Assembly: GCF_041052385.1 (NCBI RefSeq) | Contig: NZ_CP163439.1 | Coordinates: 62,001 to 126,000 of the forward strand | Length of the DNA stretch: 64,000 nt | Origin: Streptomyces sp. R28 | Lineage (GTDB): Bacteria; Actinomycetota; Actinomycetes; Streptomycetales; Streptomycetaceae | Direction of reading: 5' to 3' | In this document: in pieces, positions 18,295-26,600 of the stretch | Numbering within the stretch: position 1 is the stretch's first letter | How the letters are laid out: each line of letters opens with the position of its first letter | The notes under the pieces: generated by a model | Seen by the model: only the letters and a program-made list of their open reading frames with translations | What the model was told of the DNA's origin: nothing | Databases searched by the model: none | Position numbers and translations under genes: made by a program

Positions 18295-18612
18295 ATGGCG
18301 AGACGAAAGCGGGAGACGAAGAGGCAACGTCCCTTCGGCATGCCGAAGGGCATCGTCCTGCTCGCGACGCCGGAAGGCTGGCGCCACAGTGTCCTCACCG
18401 TGGAAGGCGGAATGCTCTGCGGGCGCCTCGCCGACGTTCCGGTCAACGCCGGACCAGCCGAGGCTCGGGCCGCCGCGGCGGCCATGGTGGTAGGACTTGC
18501 ACACGACTTCCACGAAGTACGCGTCGACGTGACCTGGGATCCGCCCCGGGAACCCGGGTCCTGGACCGCACAGGTCACCGTTGCCGCGACCCCGCCGAAC
18601 GTCTTTGGTTAA
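18295..18612 (+). CDS. Hypothetical protein
   Basis: A 105-residue protein starting MARRKRETKRQRPFGMPKGI with a very basic N-terminus, then a mixed alpha/beta body (VLTVEGGMLCGRLADVP) ending VTVAATPPNVFG. ATG 18283 is an upstream alternative. I do not recognise the family. It lies just outside the left inverted repeat of the IS5 element at 18620, so it is not an IS gene. Codon positions show strong GC at the third base, in keeping with a real gene. Confidence 0.55.
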   Translation: MARRKRETKRQRPFGMPKGIVLLATPEGWRHSVLTVEGGMLCGRLADVPVNAGPAEARAAAAAMVVGLAHDFHEVRVDVTWDPPREPGSWTAQVTVAATPPNVFG

Positions 18613-18619
18613 ACGACAA

Positions 18620-19480
18620 GCTTAGAAGTCATCTCATTTGGATCGGTAGGCTGTCGGTCGTGGTCTCGATCGTTGAGCGGCTGGTGCCGGATGAGTTGTG
18701 GGAGCTGTTCCAGCGAGTGGTTCCCGAGGCTCCGTCGCGGCCTCAGGGTGGCGGTCGGCGTCGACACGGTGACCGGGAGGTATTGGCCTCGATCGTGTTC
18801 GTGGCCACGTCGGGCTGCACGTGGCAACAGCTGCCGTCCGCGTCGTTCGGGCGTCGGGGGCGACCGCTCACCGGCGCTTTGCCGAGTGGTCGAAGGCCAG
18901 GGTGTGGGCCAAGCTCCACCGCGTGGTCCTTGACGAGCTCGGCTCCCGCGGCGAGTTGGACTGGTCCCGCTGCGCGATCGACTCGGTGAACATGCGGGCC
19001 CTGAAAAGGGGGATCTGACAGGCCCGAATCCTGTAGACCGGGGCAAATACGGTCGAAGATCCACCTGGTCACCGAGCGGACCGGTCTGCCCCTGTCCGTC
19101 GGAATCTCGGGGGCGAATCTCCACGACAGCCAGGCACTGATCCCGCTGGTGAAGGGCATACCGCCGGTTCGCTCTCGTCGCGGACGCCGGCGGCGCAGGC
19201 CGGCAAAGCTCCACGCCGACAAGGGATACGACTACGACTACCTGCGGCGATGGTTACGCGGGCGCGGCATCCGGCACCGCATCGCCCGCAAGGGCATCGA
19301 GTCCTCGACCCGCCTTGGCCTGCACCGCTGGACCGTAGAGCGCACGATGTCCTGGCTCGCCGGATGCCGCCGACTGCACCGCCGCTACGAGCGCAAAGCC
19401 GAGCACTTCCTGGCTTTCACCAGCATCGCCTGCACCCTCATCTGCTACCGCAGACTCACCAAATGAGATGACGTCTAAGC
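18620..19480 (+). mobile_element. IS5-family element with 22-bp terminal inverted repeats
   Basis: Terminal repeats at 18620-18641 and 19459-19480 match at 21 of 22 positions (core GTCATCTCATTTGG). The element is 861 bp. Its transposase is described separately. No target-site duplication is certain. Confidence 0.85.
18660..19466 (+). pseudogene. IS5-family transposase, frameshifted
   Basis: OrfA begins in frame 18660 (VSIVERLVPDELWELFQRVV) to TSGCTWQQLPSASFG, then needs a shift near 18850 to continue HRRFAEWSKARVWAKLH to DSVNMRALKRGI. OrfB then follows with IHLVTERTGLPLSVGISGAN, LHADKGYDYDYLRRWL and GLHRWTVERTMSWLAGCRRL, ending RRLTK. The orfA-orfB change at the AAAAGGGGG run near 18999-19012 is the normal programmed site; the one near 18850 looks like a lesion. 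It is distantly related to the copies at 5.8-7.9 kb. Confidence 0.8.
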
Positions 19481-19794
19481 AAAGCACCGCGGCGAGGAAT
19501 CAGACATCTTCGTGAGACGAAGCCATACGACACCGCCGTGAGACTGCCGCATGACAGCAGGTCAGTGCATCCCCGCACGACACGAGGTGCGAGACCCTGC
19601 AGCGGGGTAGCGCCGTTGGAGTGGATTGATGCGAGACCCATGCGCCGGAGGGCAGCACACGCATGCAGGCGCACACAATTCCGACTATGCAAGATCCGTT
19701 TGACTGCGCTCTCGGCCACTCGCCCACTGCCCGCCCTGGGGTGTGTGGCGGCACACATGGACTGGAAGGTGACAACCCATCAGGCGCTGGCCGT
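19481..19794. other. Non-coding stretch downstream of regulator A with one GGATCTTGCAT motif
   Basis: No gene is seen. The minus strand has GGATCTTGCAT at 19697-19687. The same 11-mer (last base C or T) also occurs at 21527-21537, 41784-41774 (minus) and 43626-43636, flanking both TPR regulators. Confidence 0.5.
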
Positions 19795-21132
19795 TCACCG
19801 CGACAGACTGGTCGGCTCTGTGATGCGGTCGAGGAGACAGGCGACGTCGGCACGTCGCTGGTATGGGCGCAGGTGCTGGACTGCTGCGGTCAGACGCTGG
19901 TCGGCGCGCATGGAGAGGAGGGTGGGGTAGGCGTCGAGGAGAGCCTGCCAGTGGGTGAGAGCGGGCTCGAGGTGACCGAGGCGTAAGTGGGTTTCGGCCA
20001 GGCGGGCACGGGTGAGCGCGGCGGGCAGGCGTTCATTCGGGGTGCGCAGGCGCAGGGAAGTGGTCAGAGCGGTGAGGGCGCCGGTGCGGTCCTTGAGGGT
20101 GGCGAGGGCCTGAGCGCGTTGGTAGTGCAAGGCCCCGGCCGGGTAACTACTGAAGGGTCCCGGCTCGTCATCGGCCTCGATGTGCAGACGTTCCGCGCGG
20201 AGCAGAGCGGCCACAGCGGCGTGCCGGTCGTGGTGGGCGTTGAGCACGGCCAGGTGGACCTGGGTGTAGGCGCGGACGGCGGGCGGGGCGTGCCGGGCGT
20301 GCTGGTCGGCCCGTTCGGCGAGGTTCAGGACGGCGGGGGTGTGCTGTCCGAGGTCGTGGGCGTGGGTGGCCATGGTGCGCAGCGCGATGGCGAGGGTGGT
20401 GTGGTCGTCGGCGTCAGCGGCGAGGCGGGCGGCGATCTGGTGGTAGTGCTGGGCTAAGGAGTCGTGGCCACTGTCGGCGCACATGGAACCCAGCAGTAGG
20501 GCGAGCCGGGCGGTGGCGGCCAATAGGCTGCGGTGCACCTGGGTGTGGGCCGGACGGTGCAAGAGGGGAGCGACCTCGTGGGCGAGGTAGGCGGCCAGGG
20601 CGGCGCGCACATGCTGGCCGCCGTACCGGTCGGCCGAGGTGGCGAACACCGAGGCCATGGCCCGCAGTTGCTCCAGATCGCTCTCAGCCGCGCGGCCGGA
20701 GTACGCCGGTCCGTCGGGGGCCCCCGGGGTCTCGCTCTGGGTTGACAGGGCGAGTGTGGTGGCCGTGAGGACGCCTGCGCCGAGCACAGCGCGACGGTGC
20801 GGGTCGAGTTCGGCCCGGGCAAGGTGGATGAGTTTGCGGGTGGGGTCGGCCTCCCAGGCAGCTTCCACGAGTGGGGCCGGGGCTCGGGTGAGGCCGGCCT
20901 CGTGGGCCATGATGCGCCTGCCCAGGCGGCGGGAGAGGCATTCGAGTATCAGAGCAGGCAGCGGGGGCCGGGGCTGGGTGCCCTCCAGCCAGCGCCGCAC
21001 CGTGGTGAGATGGACGATCAACCTCAGGCCCTGCTCAGCAGCAATGCCCCGGAGGGCGGCGGCGAACTGGGCAGGGCCCCAGCCGGCCGCCTCCAACAAG
21101 AGCGTGAGTTGGGTGTTGGCGGTGCGTGGCAC
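19795..21132 (-). CDS. TPR-containing transcriptional regulator A (NsdA/NsdB-like)
   Basis: A 445-residue protein with a cryptic helix-turn-helix at the N-terminus (RGIAAEQGLRLIVHLTTVRR, LECLSRRLGRRI), a short linker, then about 300 residues of helical TPR-like repeats (LAQHYHQIAARLAADADDH, LRTMATHAHDLGQHTPAVL). The architecture resembles the NsdA/NsdB group of Streptomyces regulators; the function here is inferred. GTG 21132 was chosen because it matches ATG 42143 of the paralogue, with the same CGGGAGGCAGCC ribosome site; the frame is open to 21312. Unlike the paralogue it has CTC TTG TTG where that has CTG TTA TTA. It points away from the biosynthetic genes. Confidence 0.8.
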   Translation of the reverse strand: MPRTANTQLTLLLEAAGWGPAQFAAALRGIAAEQGLRLIVHLTTVRRWLEGTQPRPPLPALILECLSRRLGRRIMAHEAGLTRAPAPLVEAAWEADPTRKLIHLARAELDPHRRAVLGAGVLTATTLALSTQSETPGAPDGPAYSGRAAESDLEQLRAMASVFATSADRYGGQHVRAALAAYLAHEVAPLLHRPAHTQVHRSLLAATARLALLLGSMCADSGHDSLAQHYHQIAARLAADADDHTTLAIALRTMATHAHDLGQHTPAVLNLAERADQHARHAPPAVRAYTQVHLAVLNAHHDRHAAVAALLRAERLHIEADDEPGPFSSYPAGALHYQRAQALATLKDRTGALTALTTSLRLRTPNERLPAALTRARLAETHLRLGHLEPALTHWQALLDAYPTLLSMRADQRLTAAVQHLRPYQRRADVACLLDRITEPTSLSR

Positions 21133-21526
21133 GGCTGCCTCCCGGGCGTGCGAACATGCGGCGCTCTTGCCGGTGTCTGAAGGAGGGGTGTCCCCTTGCC
21201 GTGCGCCATCGCAACGGTCGCCGGTGCGCTTTGCACACGTCAGGGGACAACCCACGTATTGGTCGTATGCCCCAGGACGCGGGGGGCGATCGCACTGACG
21301 CACATTCACCAAGTCGTAAGCGGTGCGTGATCTCTACCCGCTCCGGTCGCGGTCCGGGGCGGCCGAAACGGCGCCGGCTCGCTTCGCGTCGGTGTGCGTC
21401 GATGCGCACCGTCCTGACGCCGGCCTTCGCTCCGTGCCTGAAGGAGAGGACGGCGTTGAGCTCCGTGCGGCAGGCCAAAGGCTACCGAAAGCCCTCCCGA
21501 CAGTGACGGCTTCGGAACTTAAGAAA

Positions 21527-21886
21527 GGATCTTGCACGGCGGGTTCCCCTTCCGCTCGCACGCCTCGTTCGCGGATGCGTTCGCTGGGCGCGCTACGGCA
21601 GTGAAGCGAAGCGATCCGGGGGGAAGCAAGCGTGTGCGACGGGCATATGCGAGACGTCGGTTCCCACCCCCTGTGTCCCACGCACACCCCCGGTGAACCG
21701 ACGCACACGGGCCGACGAACGACCCCTGTTGGAGGAATTGGCAGGGCACCAGCAGTGCCCGCTGCTGCGGTCCGGGCATGCGCCGGCCTTGCGATCACCC
21801 CACCGGCATCGGGAGCAACGCGGCATGCGGCTCGCCGGACGCACCGTGCGGGTGTGAGGTTCCGTGTCCGCGTTTCACAAATTCAC
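21527..21886 (+). promoter_or_regulatory. Conserved ~360-bp leader ahead of the polyketide operon (copy 1)
   Basis: This segment matches, in blocks, the reverse complement of 41434-41784 ahead of dxs. Conserved blocks are GGATCTTGCACGG with GGTTCCCCTTCCGCTC, AGCGAAG, GGCATATGCGRGACGTCGG with TTCCCACCCCCTG, GCACACGGGC, and finally CGTTTCACAAATTCAC at 21871-21886. Differences are not confined to codon third positions, so the conservation looks regulatory and not coding. It lies between regulator A and the AT-ACP gene and may hold the operon promoter or binding sites. A further 405 bases to 22291 show no clear gene. Confidence 0.6.
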
Positions 21887-22291
21887 CAGGTTGCGAGTTG
21901 TGCGACTCGTCTACGGCTTTCATGCCTGGCTCGGCGATACGGGACGGTGCTGAACTGGCATGGCTGCGGCGTGTTGGCGTGAGTTCGGCCCAACAGCGGC
22001 TTGTTTCGCTGTGCCCGTGGCGTACCACTCCCCGCTCCATCAGGCGGAAGGACCAGCCGAATGGCGGACTTATCGGCCGCACCGGTTCAGGAAGACGTCA
22101 CGAACGGCTTCCGGATCCAGCACGGCTCCGGACCCTGTGGGGGCGCAGGAGCTCAGTCGACTCGCGGCCGGGCTGCGGTCGTGAGGTGGTCGCGCTCATC
22201 GGGGTGGCTCCTCACGGGATGGTCGTTGCCCGGGCTGCACGTCGCACGAACCTGAACCGCCACAATTGTCCCGTCACAAGGAGTAAGCAGC

Positions 22292-23656
22292 GTGCCTCGT
22301 CGTACCGCTTTCCTTTTCCCCGGTCTCGGAGCGTACTCGCCCGGAATGCTCGCCCAGGCGCGGAAGGACCACACCCAGGTAACCGAGACTCTTGACGAGA
22401 TCGACCGCCTCTCCGCCGAGCACGGGGTGCCGCCCGTCTCCGAGGTGCTGTTCGGCGCGGCGCCGCCGGCCATCGACGAGATGATGGACCGCCCCGCAGA
22501 ACTGCTCCAGATGGCCATATTCGGCGCCTCGGTGGCCACGCACCGGCTTCTCGTGGACGCGGGAGTCCGGCCGTACGCTCTCGTGGGTCACAGCTTCGGT
22601 GAGATCGCAGCGCTCGTCTGTTCCGGCGCTTTCACACTCAAGGACGGTGTGCGCCTGGTCTGTGCCCGGTCCGAGGCTCTCAAGGAGTGGGAAGGCCGGG
22701 GAGCGATGGCCGCTGTCGGGGCCGATGAGGAGCTCGTAGGGCATCTCATCGGTGCCCTCGACGAGTCGGATCTGGTCATCGGATGCGTCAACGGCCCGCG
22801 CCAGACGGTCATCAGCGGACCGGTCGACGCGATCGAGCGGGCGGGGAAGGCAGCGGCAGCACTCGATCTCTTCTTCACCCGGCTGTATCTGCCCTATGCC
22901 TCGCACCATCCCTCGATGCGGGGTGCCGTGACCCGGTTCATCATGCTGACCGAGGGCATCGGACAGCATCCGATGGACCACCCGGTGATCTCCCCGATCC
23001 ACGGTCGGCGTTACGCCGACGGCGACGATCTGCTGCGGTTGCTCGGCGAGTGCCTGGTCCTGCCGGTGCGCTTCACCGACACGGTGCGTCAGTTACACGC
23101 GCGCGGTGTCACAGGGTACGTCGAGACCGGCGCGCTCAAGGCGCTGACCCGGTGCGCGGAACTGACGGTGCCTGGCATCACCACGTATGCGCCGCTGCTC
23201 GATCCGGAACGGGAGAGCGAGGCGCTGCGGTCGGTCATCACGGACTGCGGAGACTCCACTTGGGCGCCCCCTCCCCCTCCTCCCAGCACGCCGGAGGCGG
23301 CCCCGGCGCCGGCCGTCGAGGGCGGCGAGGGCGACGAGGTCGACGAGGTCGACGAACACGAGCCTGCCCCGGGCATCCCGGAGCCGGCGTCAGCGGACCG
23401 TGAGGCGGTACTCGGCCGGCTGCGCGAACTGTACGGGCAGGCTCTGGAGTACCCGCCAGATCTTCTGACCGCGGACGCGCTCCTGGAAGCCGAGCTCGGC
23501 GTGGACTCGCTCAAGCAGACCGCGCTACTTACCCGGGTCGCCGAGGAGTTCAAGCTGACGGAGGGGTCTCGCGGGCTGCGCATTCTCGAGCTGAACTCGC
23601 TCGGCGCTATAGCGGACCACGTGATCGCCCACGCAGACGGACAGGCGGTTCGGTGA
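22292..23656 (+). CDS. Acyltransferase-ACP didomain protein
   Basis: A 454-residue protein. The acyltransferase domain (residues about 5-320) has GHSFGE with the nucleophile Ser101 and a specificity-loop sequence YASH at 202-205, a tetrapeptide that in modular synthases goes with methylmalonyl; that rule may not apply in this family. A Pro-rich, then Glu/Asp-rich linker leads to an acyl carrier domain with the phosphopantetheine site GVDSL (Ser406). It would load extender units in trans for the large synthase that follows. GTG 22292 has AAGGAG nine bases upstream. Its stop overlaps the next start (GTGA), so the two proteins are translationally coupled and probably made in equal amounts. Confidence 0.9.
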   Translation: MPRRTAFLFPGLGAYSPGMLAQARKDHTQVTETLDEIDRLSAEHGVPPVSEVLFGAAPPAIDEMMDRPAELLQMAIFGASVATHRLLVDAGVRPYALVGHSFGEIAALVCSGAFTLKDGVRLVCARSEALKEWEGRGAMAAVGADEELVGHLIGALDESDLVIGCVNGPRQTVISGPVDAIERAGKAAAALDLFFTRLYLPYASHHPSMRGAVTRFIMLTEGIGQHPMDHPVISPIHGRRYADGDDLLRLLGECLVLPVRFTDTVRQLHARGVTGYVETGALKALTRCAELTVPGITTYAPLLDPERESEALRSVITDCGDSTWAPPPPPPSTPEAAPAPAVEGGEGDEVDEVDEHEPAPGIPEPASADREAVLGRLRELYGQALEYPPDLLTADALLEAELGVDSLKQTALLTRVAEEFKLTEGSRGLRILELNSLGAIADHVIAHADGQAVR

Positions 23657-26600
23657 AGACCGGCCACGGTCCGGGGGACCTCACTGGGAAGGTCGTACTG
23701 GTCACAGGTGGGGCGCGGGGCGTGGGGGAAGCGATCAGCCGTGCGTTCGCCGCCCGGGGCGCCCACGTCGTCGTCAACTACTTCCATTCGCGGCAAGAGG
23801 CGCCCGCGCTGTTGGAGAGCATCCTCGCCACCGGCGGCTCTGGTGAGTTGATCCGTGCCTCTGTCGCCGTCCGGGCGCAGGTGGAGGACATGTTCAACCA
23901 GGTCAAGGCACGACATGGCGGCCTGGACATTCTCGTCAACAACGCGGGGGCCGGGGCTCTCGGGTCTGTCGATGAGATCGACGACCGCTACTGGGAACGA
24001 GCCTGGACCGCCGATCTGCGAGGCAGCCTGTGGTGCGCGCAGCAGGCAGCCCGACTGATGGACTCCCGGGGCGGTGGGGCGATCGTCAACGTCTCCTCCA
24101 TCGGCGGTGGTTCGCTCGTGATGCACGGCTTCAGTGCCTGCGGTACGGCCAAGGCGGCAGTGGAGGCTCTGACCCGCTATCTGGCGGTGGAGTACGCGTC
24201 ACGCGGCATCCGGGTCAACACCGCGACGTGCGGGGTGCTCGACAGCCCCGTCGTGGACGGTTTCCCCGAGGCGGACCGGTTCAAGGACCGAGTCCGGGAG
24301 GCGACACCGCTCGGCGAGCGGCTCGGGCGGGCGGAGGAGGTGGCGGAGGTGGTCGCCTTCCTCGCCTCACCGGCGGCCTCGTGGGTCACTGGACAGAATC
24401 TCCTCGCCGACGGCGGCCTGTCGCTCGGCGCGATGCTGTTGGCTCCTGGGCCGGACATGGGGACCCGCGCGCAAACGGGGACCGTCGCGGCCCGGACCGC
24501 CGCACCCTCAATCCAGGCCGCGCCTCCTGCCGGTTCAGCAGTTCCACGCGGAGAAGCGGACCGCGCCCGCCAGTCGGAGCAGGCCCCTCACACAGCCTTG
24601 GGCCCGGGGACCGAGGCAGAGGACGCGACGCCCGCCGCTGAACCGCTTCCCGCACCCGCGTCGGCCCAGACCAAGGCCCCCTCCCCCACTCCGGCTCCCG
24701 GCCCCGCCCCTGACATCGAGCCGGACGCCGAAGCCGTCATCGCCATCGTCGGCATGGCAGCCGTTGTCCCGGGCGCGAACTCACCCGACGAACTGCGCCA
24801 GGTACTGGACGGTGAGCACCATATGTTCGGCCGGCCCAGCCGATTCGACGCCGACGCGTTCTACTCGCCCGATCCTGCGGCCGAGGACCGGTCCTACACC
24901 CGCGAATCCGGTTTCATCACCGGTTTCGTCCCACACCCAGCCCTGCGAGCCGAGCTCGAACGCGACACCCTGCCGAGCCGCGAGGACACCACGCTCTGGC
25001 TGCGGCACGGGCTGCACACGGCGTTGGACGGAGTTACCCGCGCTCCTGGCGACCGCTTCTTCGCCGCGTTCGGATTCACCGCCGACGGCAGCCAGGAACT
25101 GGAGGAGCACCTGGTGCGCTCCGGCTATCAACGGCTGTTGGCGGATGAGGCGGCCCAGGGCGACAGCGGCACGTTGCGGGCCGCCCTGGCGGATCACTAC
25201 CGGCGGGGCGGAACGCCGGCGGCCGAGTGCCTGCCGCACCGCATCGGCCGTAACGCTGTCTCCGGGATCCTCCCCGACGCCACCGAACTGGTCATGGTGG
25301 ACACCGCCTGCTCCTCCTCCCTCTACAGCATCGATCTGGCCGTCAAGGCGCTGCGCGAAGGGGCATGCTCGATCGCGGTGAGCGGCGGGGCCTTCGGTTA
25401 CACGGCACGCAACGTCGTGCTGTTCTCCAAACTCAGCGGACTCTCCCGGTCCGGTGAAGTCAGGTCGTTCGACCGCGACGCCAGCGGTGTCCTGTTCTCC
25501 GACGGCGCCGGGGTGCTCGTCCTCAAACGCCTGGATCGGGCCCAGAGCGACGGCGACCGGATCCTCGGAGTCGTCGATGGCATCGGGCTCTCGTGCGACG
25601 GCAAGGGGAAGGCCATCTACGCGCCCAACCAGGCGGGCCAGGAGATCGCGCTGCGCCGCGCGTACGCCGACAGCCCGTCGGGACCGGAGTCCGTCTCCTG
25701 GGTGATCGCGCACGCCACCGGCACTCAAGCCGGTGACAGCACCGAACTTGCCGGCCTGCACCGAGTCGCCGGGCAGGGCCCGCCCGCCCTGCTCTCGTCG
25801 AACAAGGCGATCGTCGGCCACACCGGCTGGGCCGCGGGTGCCGTCTCGGTGGTCCAGGCCCTGACCGGACTCGCCCACGGCACCGTCAGCCCCCAGCGCT
25901 ATCTGCGCGAACCCCTGCCCATCCTGGACGGCAGCCGGTTCACCCCGCCGACGCGGCCCACCGCGCTGCCAGGCGCCCAGCCGCACACCGTCGCGGTCAA
26001 CGCCTTCGGTTTCGGCGGCACCAACGCCCATCTCGTCATCGGTCAGAAGACCACGGGCCGCCGCTCGCGCACAGCACTGCACACCGACCGCACGGTGGTC
26101 GTGGGAACGTCGTACGACCTGCCGGGCGATCCGGATTCCGGAGCCGTCACAGCCTGGCTGCGCGGGACAGGGCCCGCCCCGGAACGCGGCTTCGGTGACG
26201 ACTACCCGTTGCCGGCATTCGCCGAGGTGCCGATTCCGCCGCCGACACTGCGCAACATGGACCGCACCCAGATCATGCTGCTGCGCGCCTATCACCGGCT
26301 GCCCGACCCCGTACGCCAGGTCTGCAACCGACTTCACGACACGACGGGTGTGATCGCGGGACACATGGGGCCGACCCGGCAAGCGATTCACTACGCGCTG
26401 CGCTGCTATCTCGGCGACCTGGAGAACACGATCGGATCAGGCCCCGAATTCACACACATATCCAAGAAGGTAAGGGAGTTGGTGCCACCCAGCACCGAGG
26501 ACTCCTTCCCCGGCATCATGCCCAACATCATCTCGGCCCGGCTGGCGGCGCTGTGCGACTTCCACGGGCTGAGTACGACGATCGACACCGGCCCCGACGC

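Noticed and set aside
19795..21312. Longer start for regulator A at 21312
   Set aside because: The paralogue and the shared CGGGAGGCAGCC ribosome site fix the start at GTG 21132.
21632..21982. A small protein encoded by the conserved leader (HMRDVGSHPL in both copies)
   Set aside because: Differences between the two copies are not biased to third positions and the frames differ in length and ends, so coding is not supported.
24781..26391. Long minus-strand frame opposite the KS domain
   Set aside because: It is the antisense of a confirmed synthase; long opposite frames are expected at this GC content.
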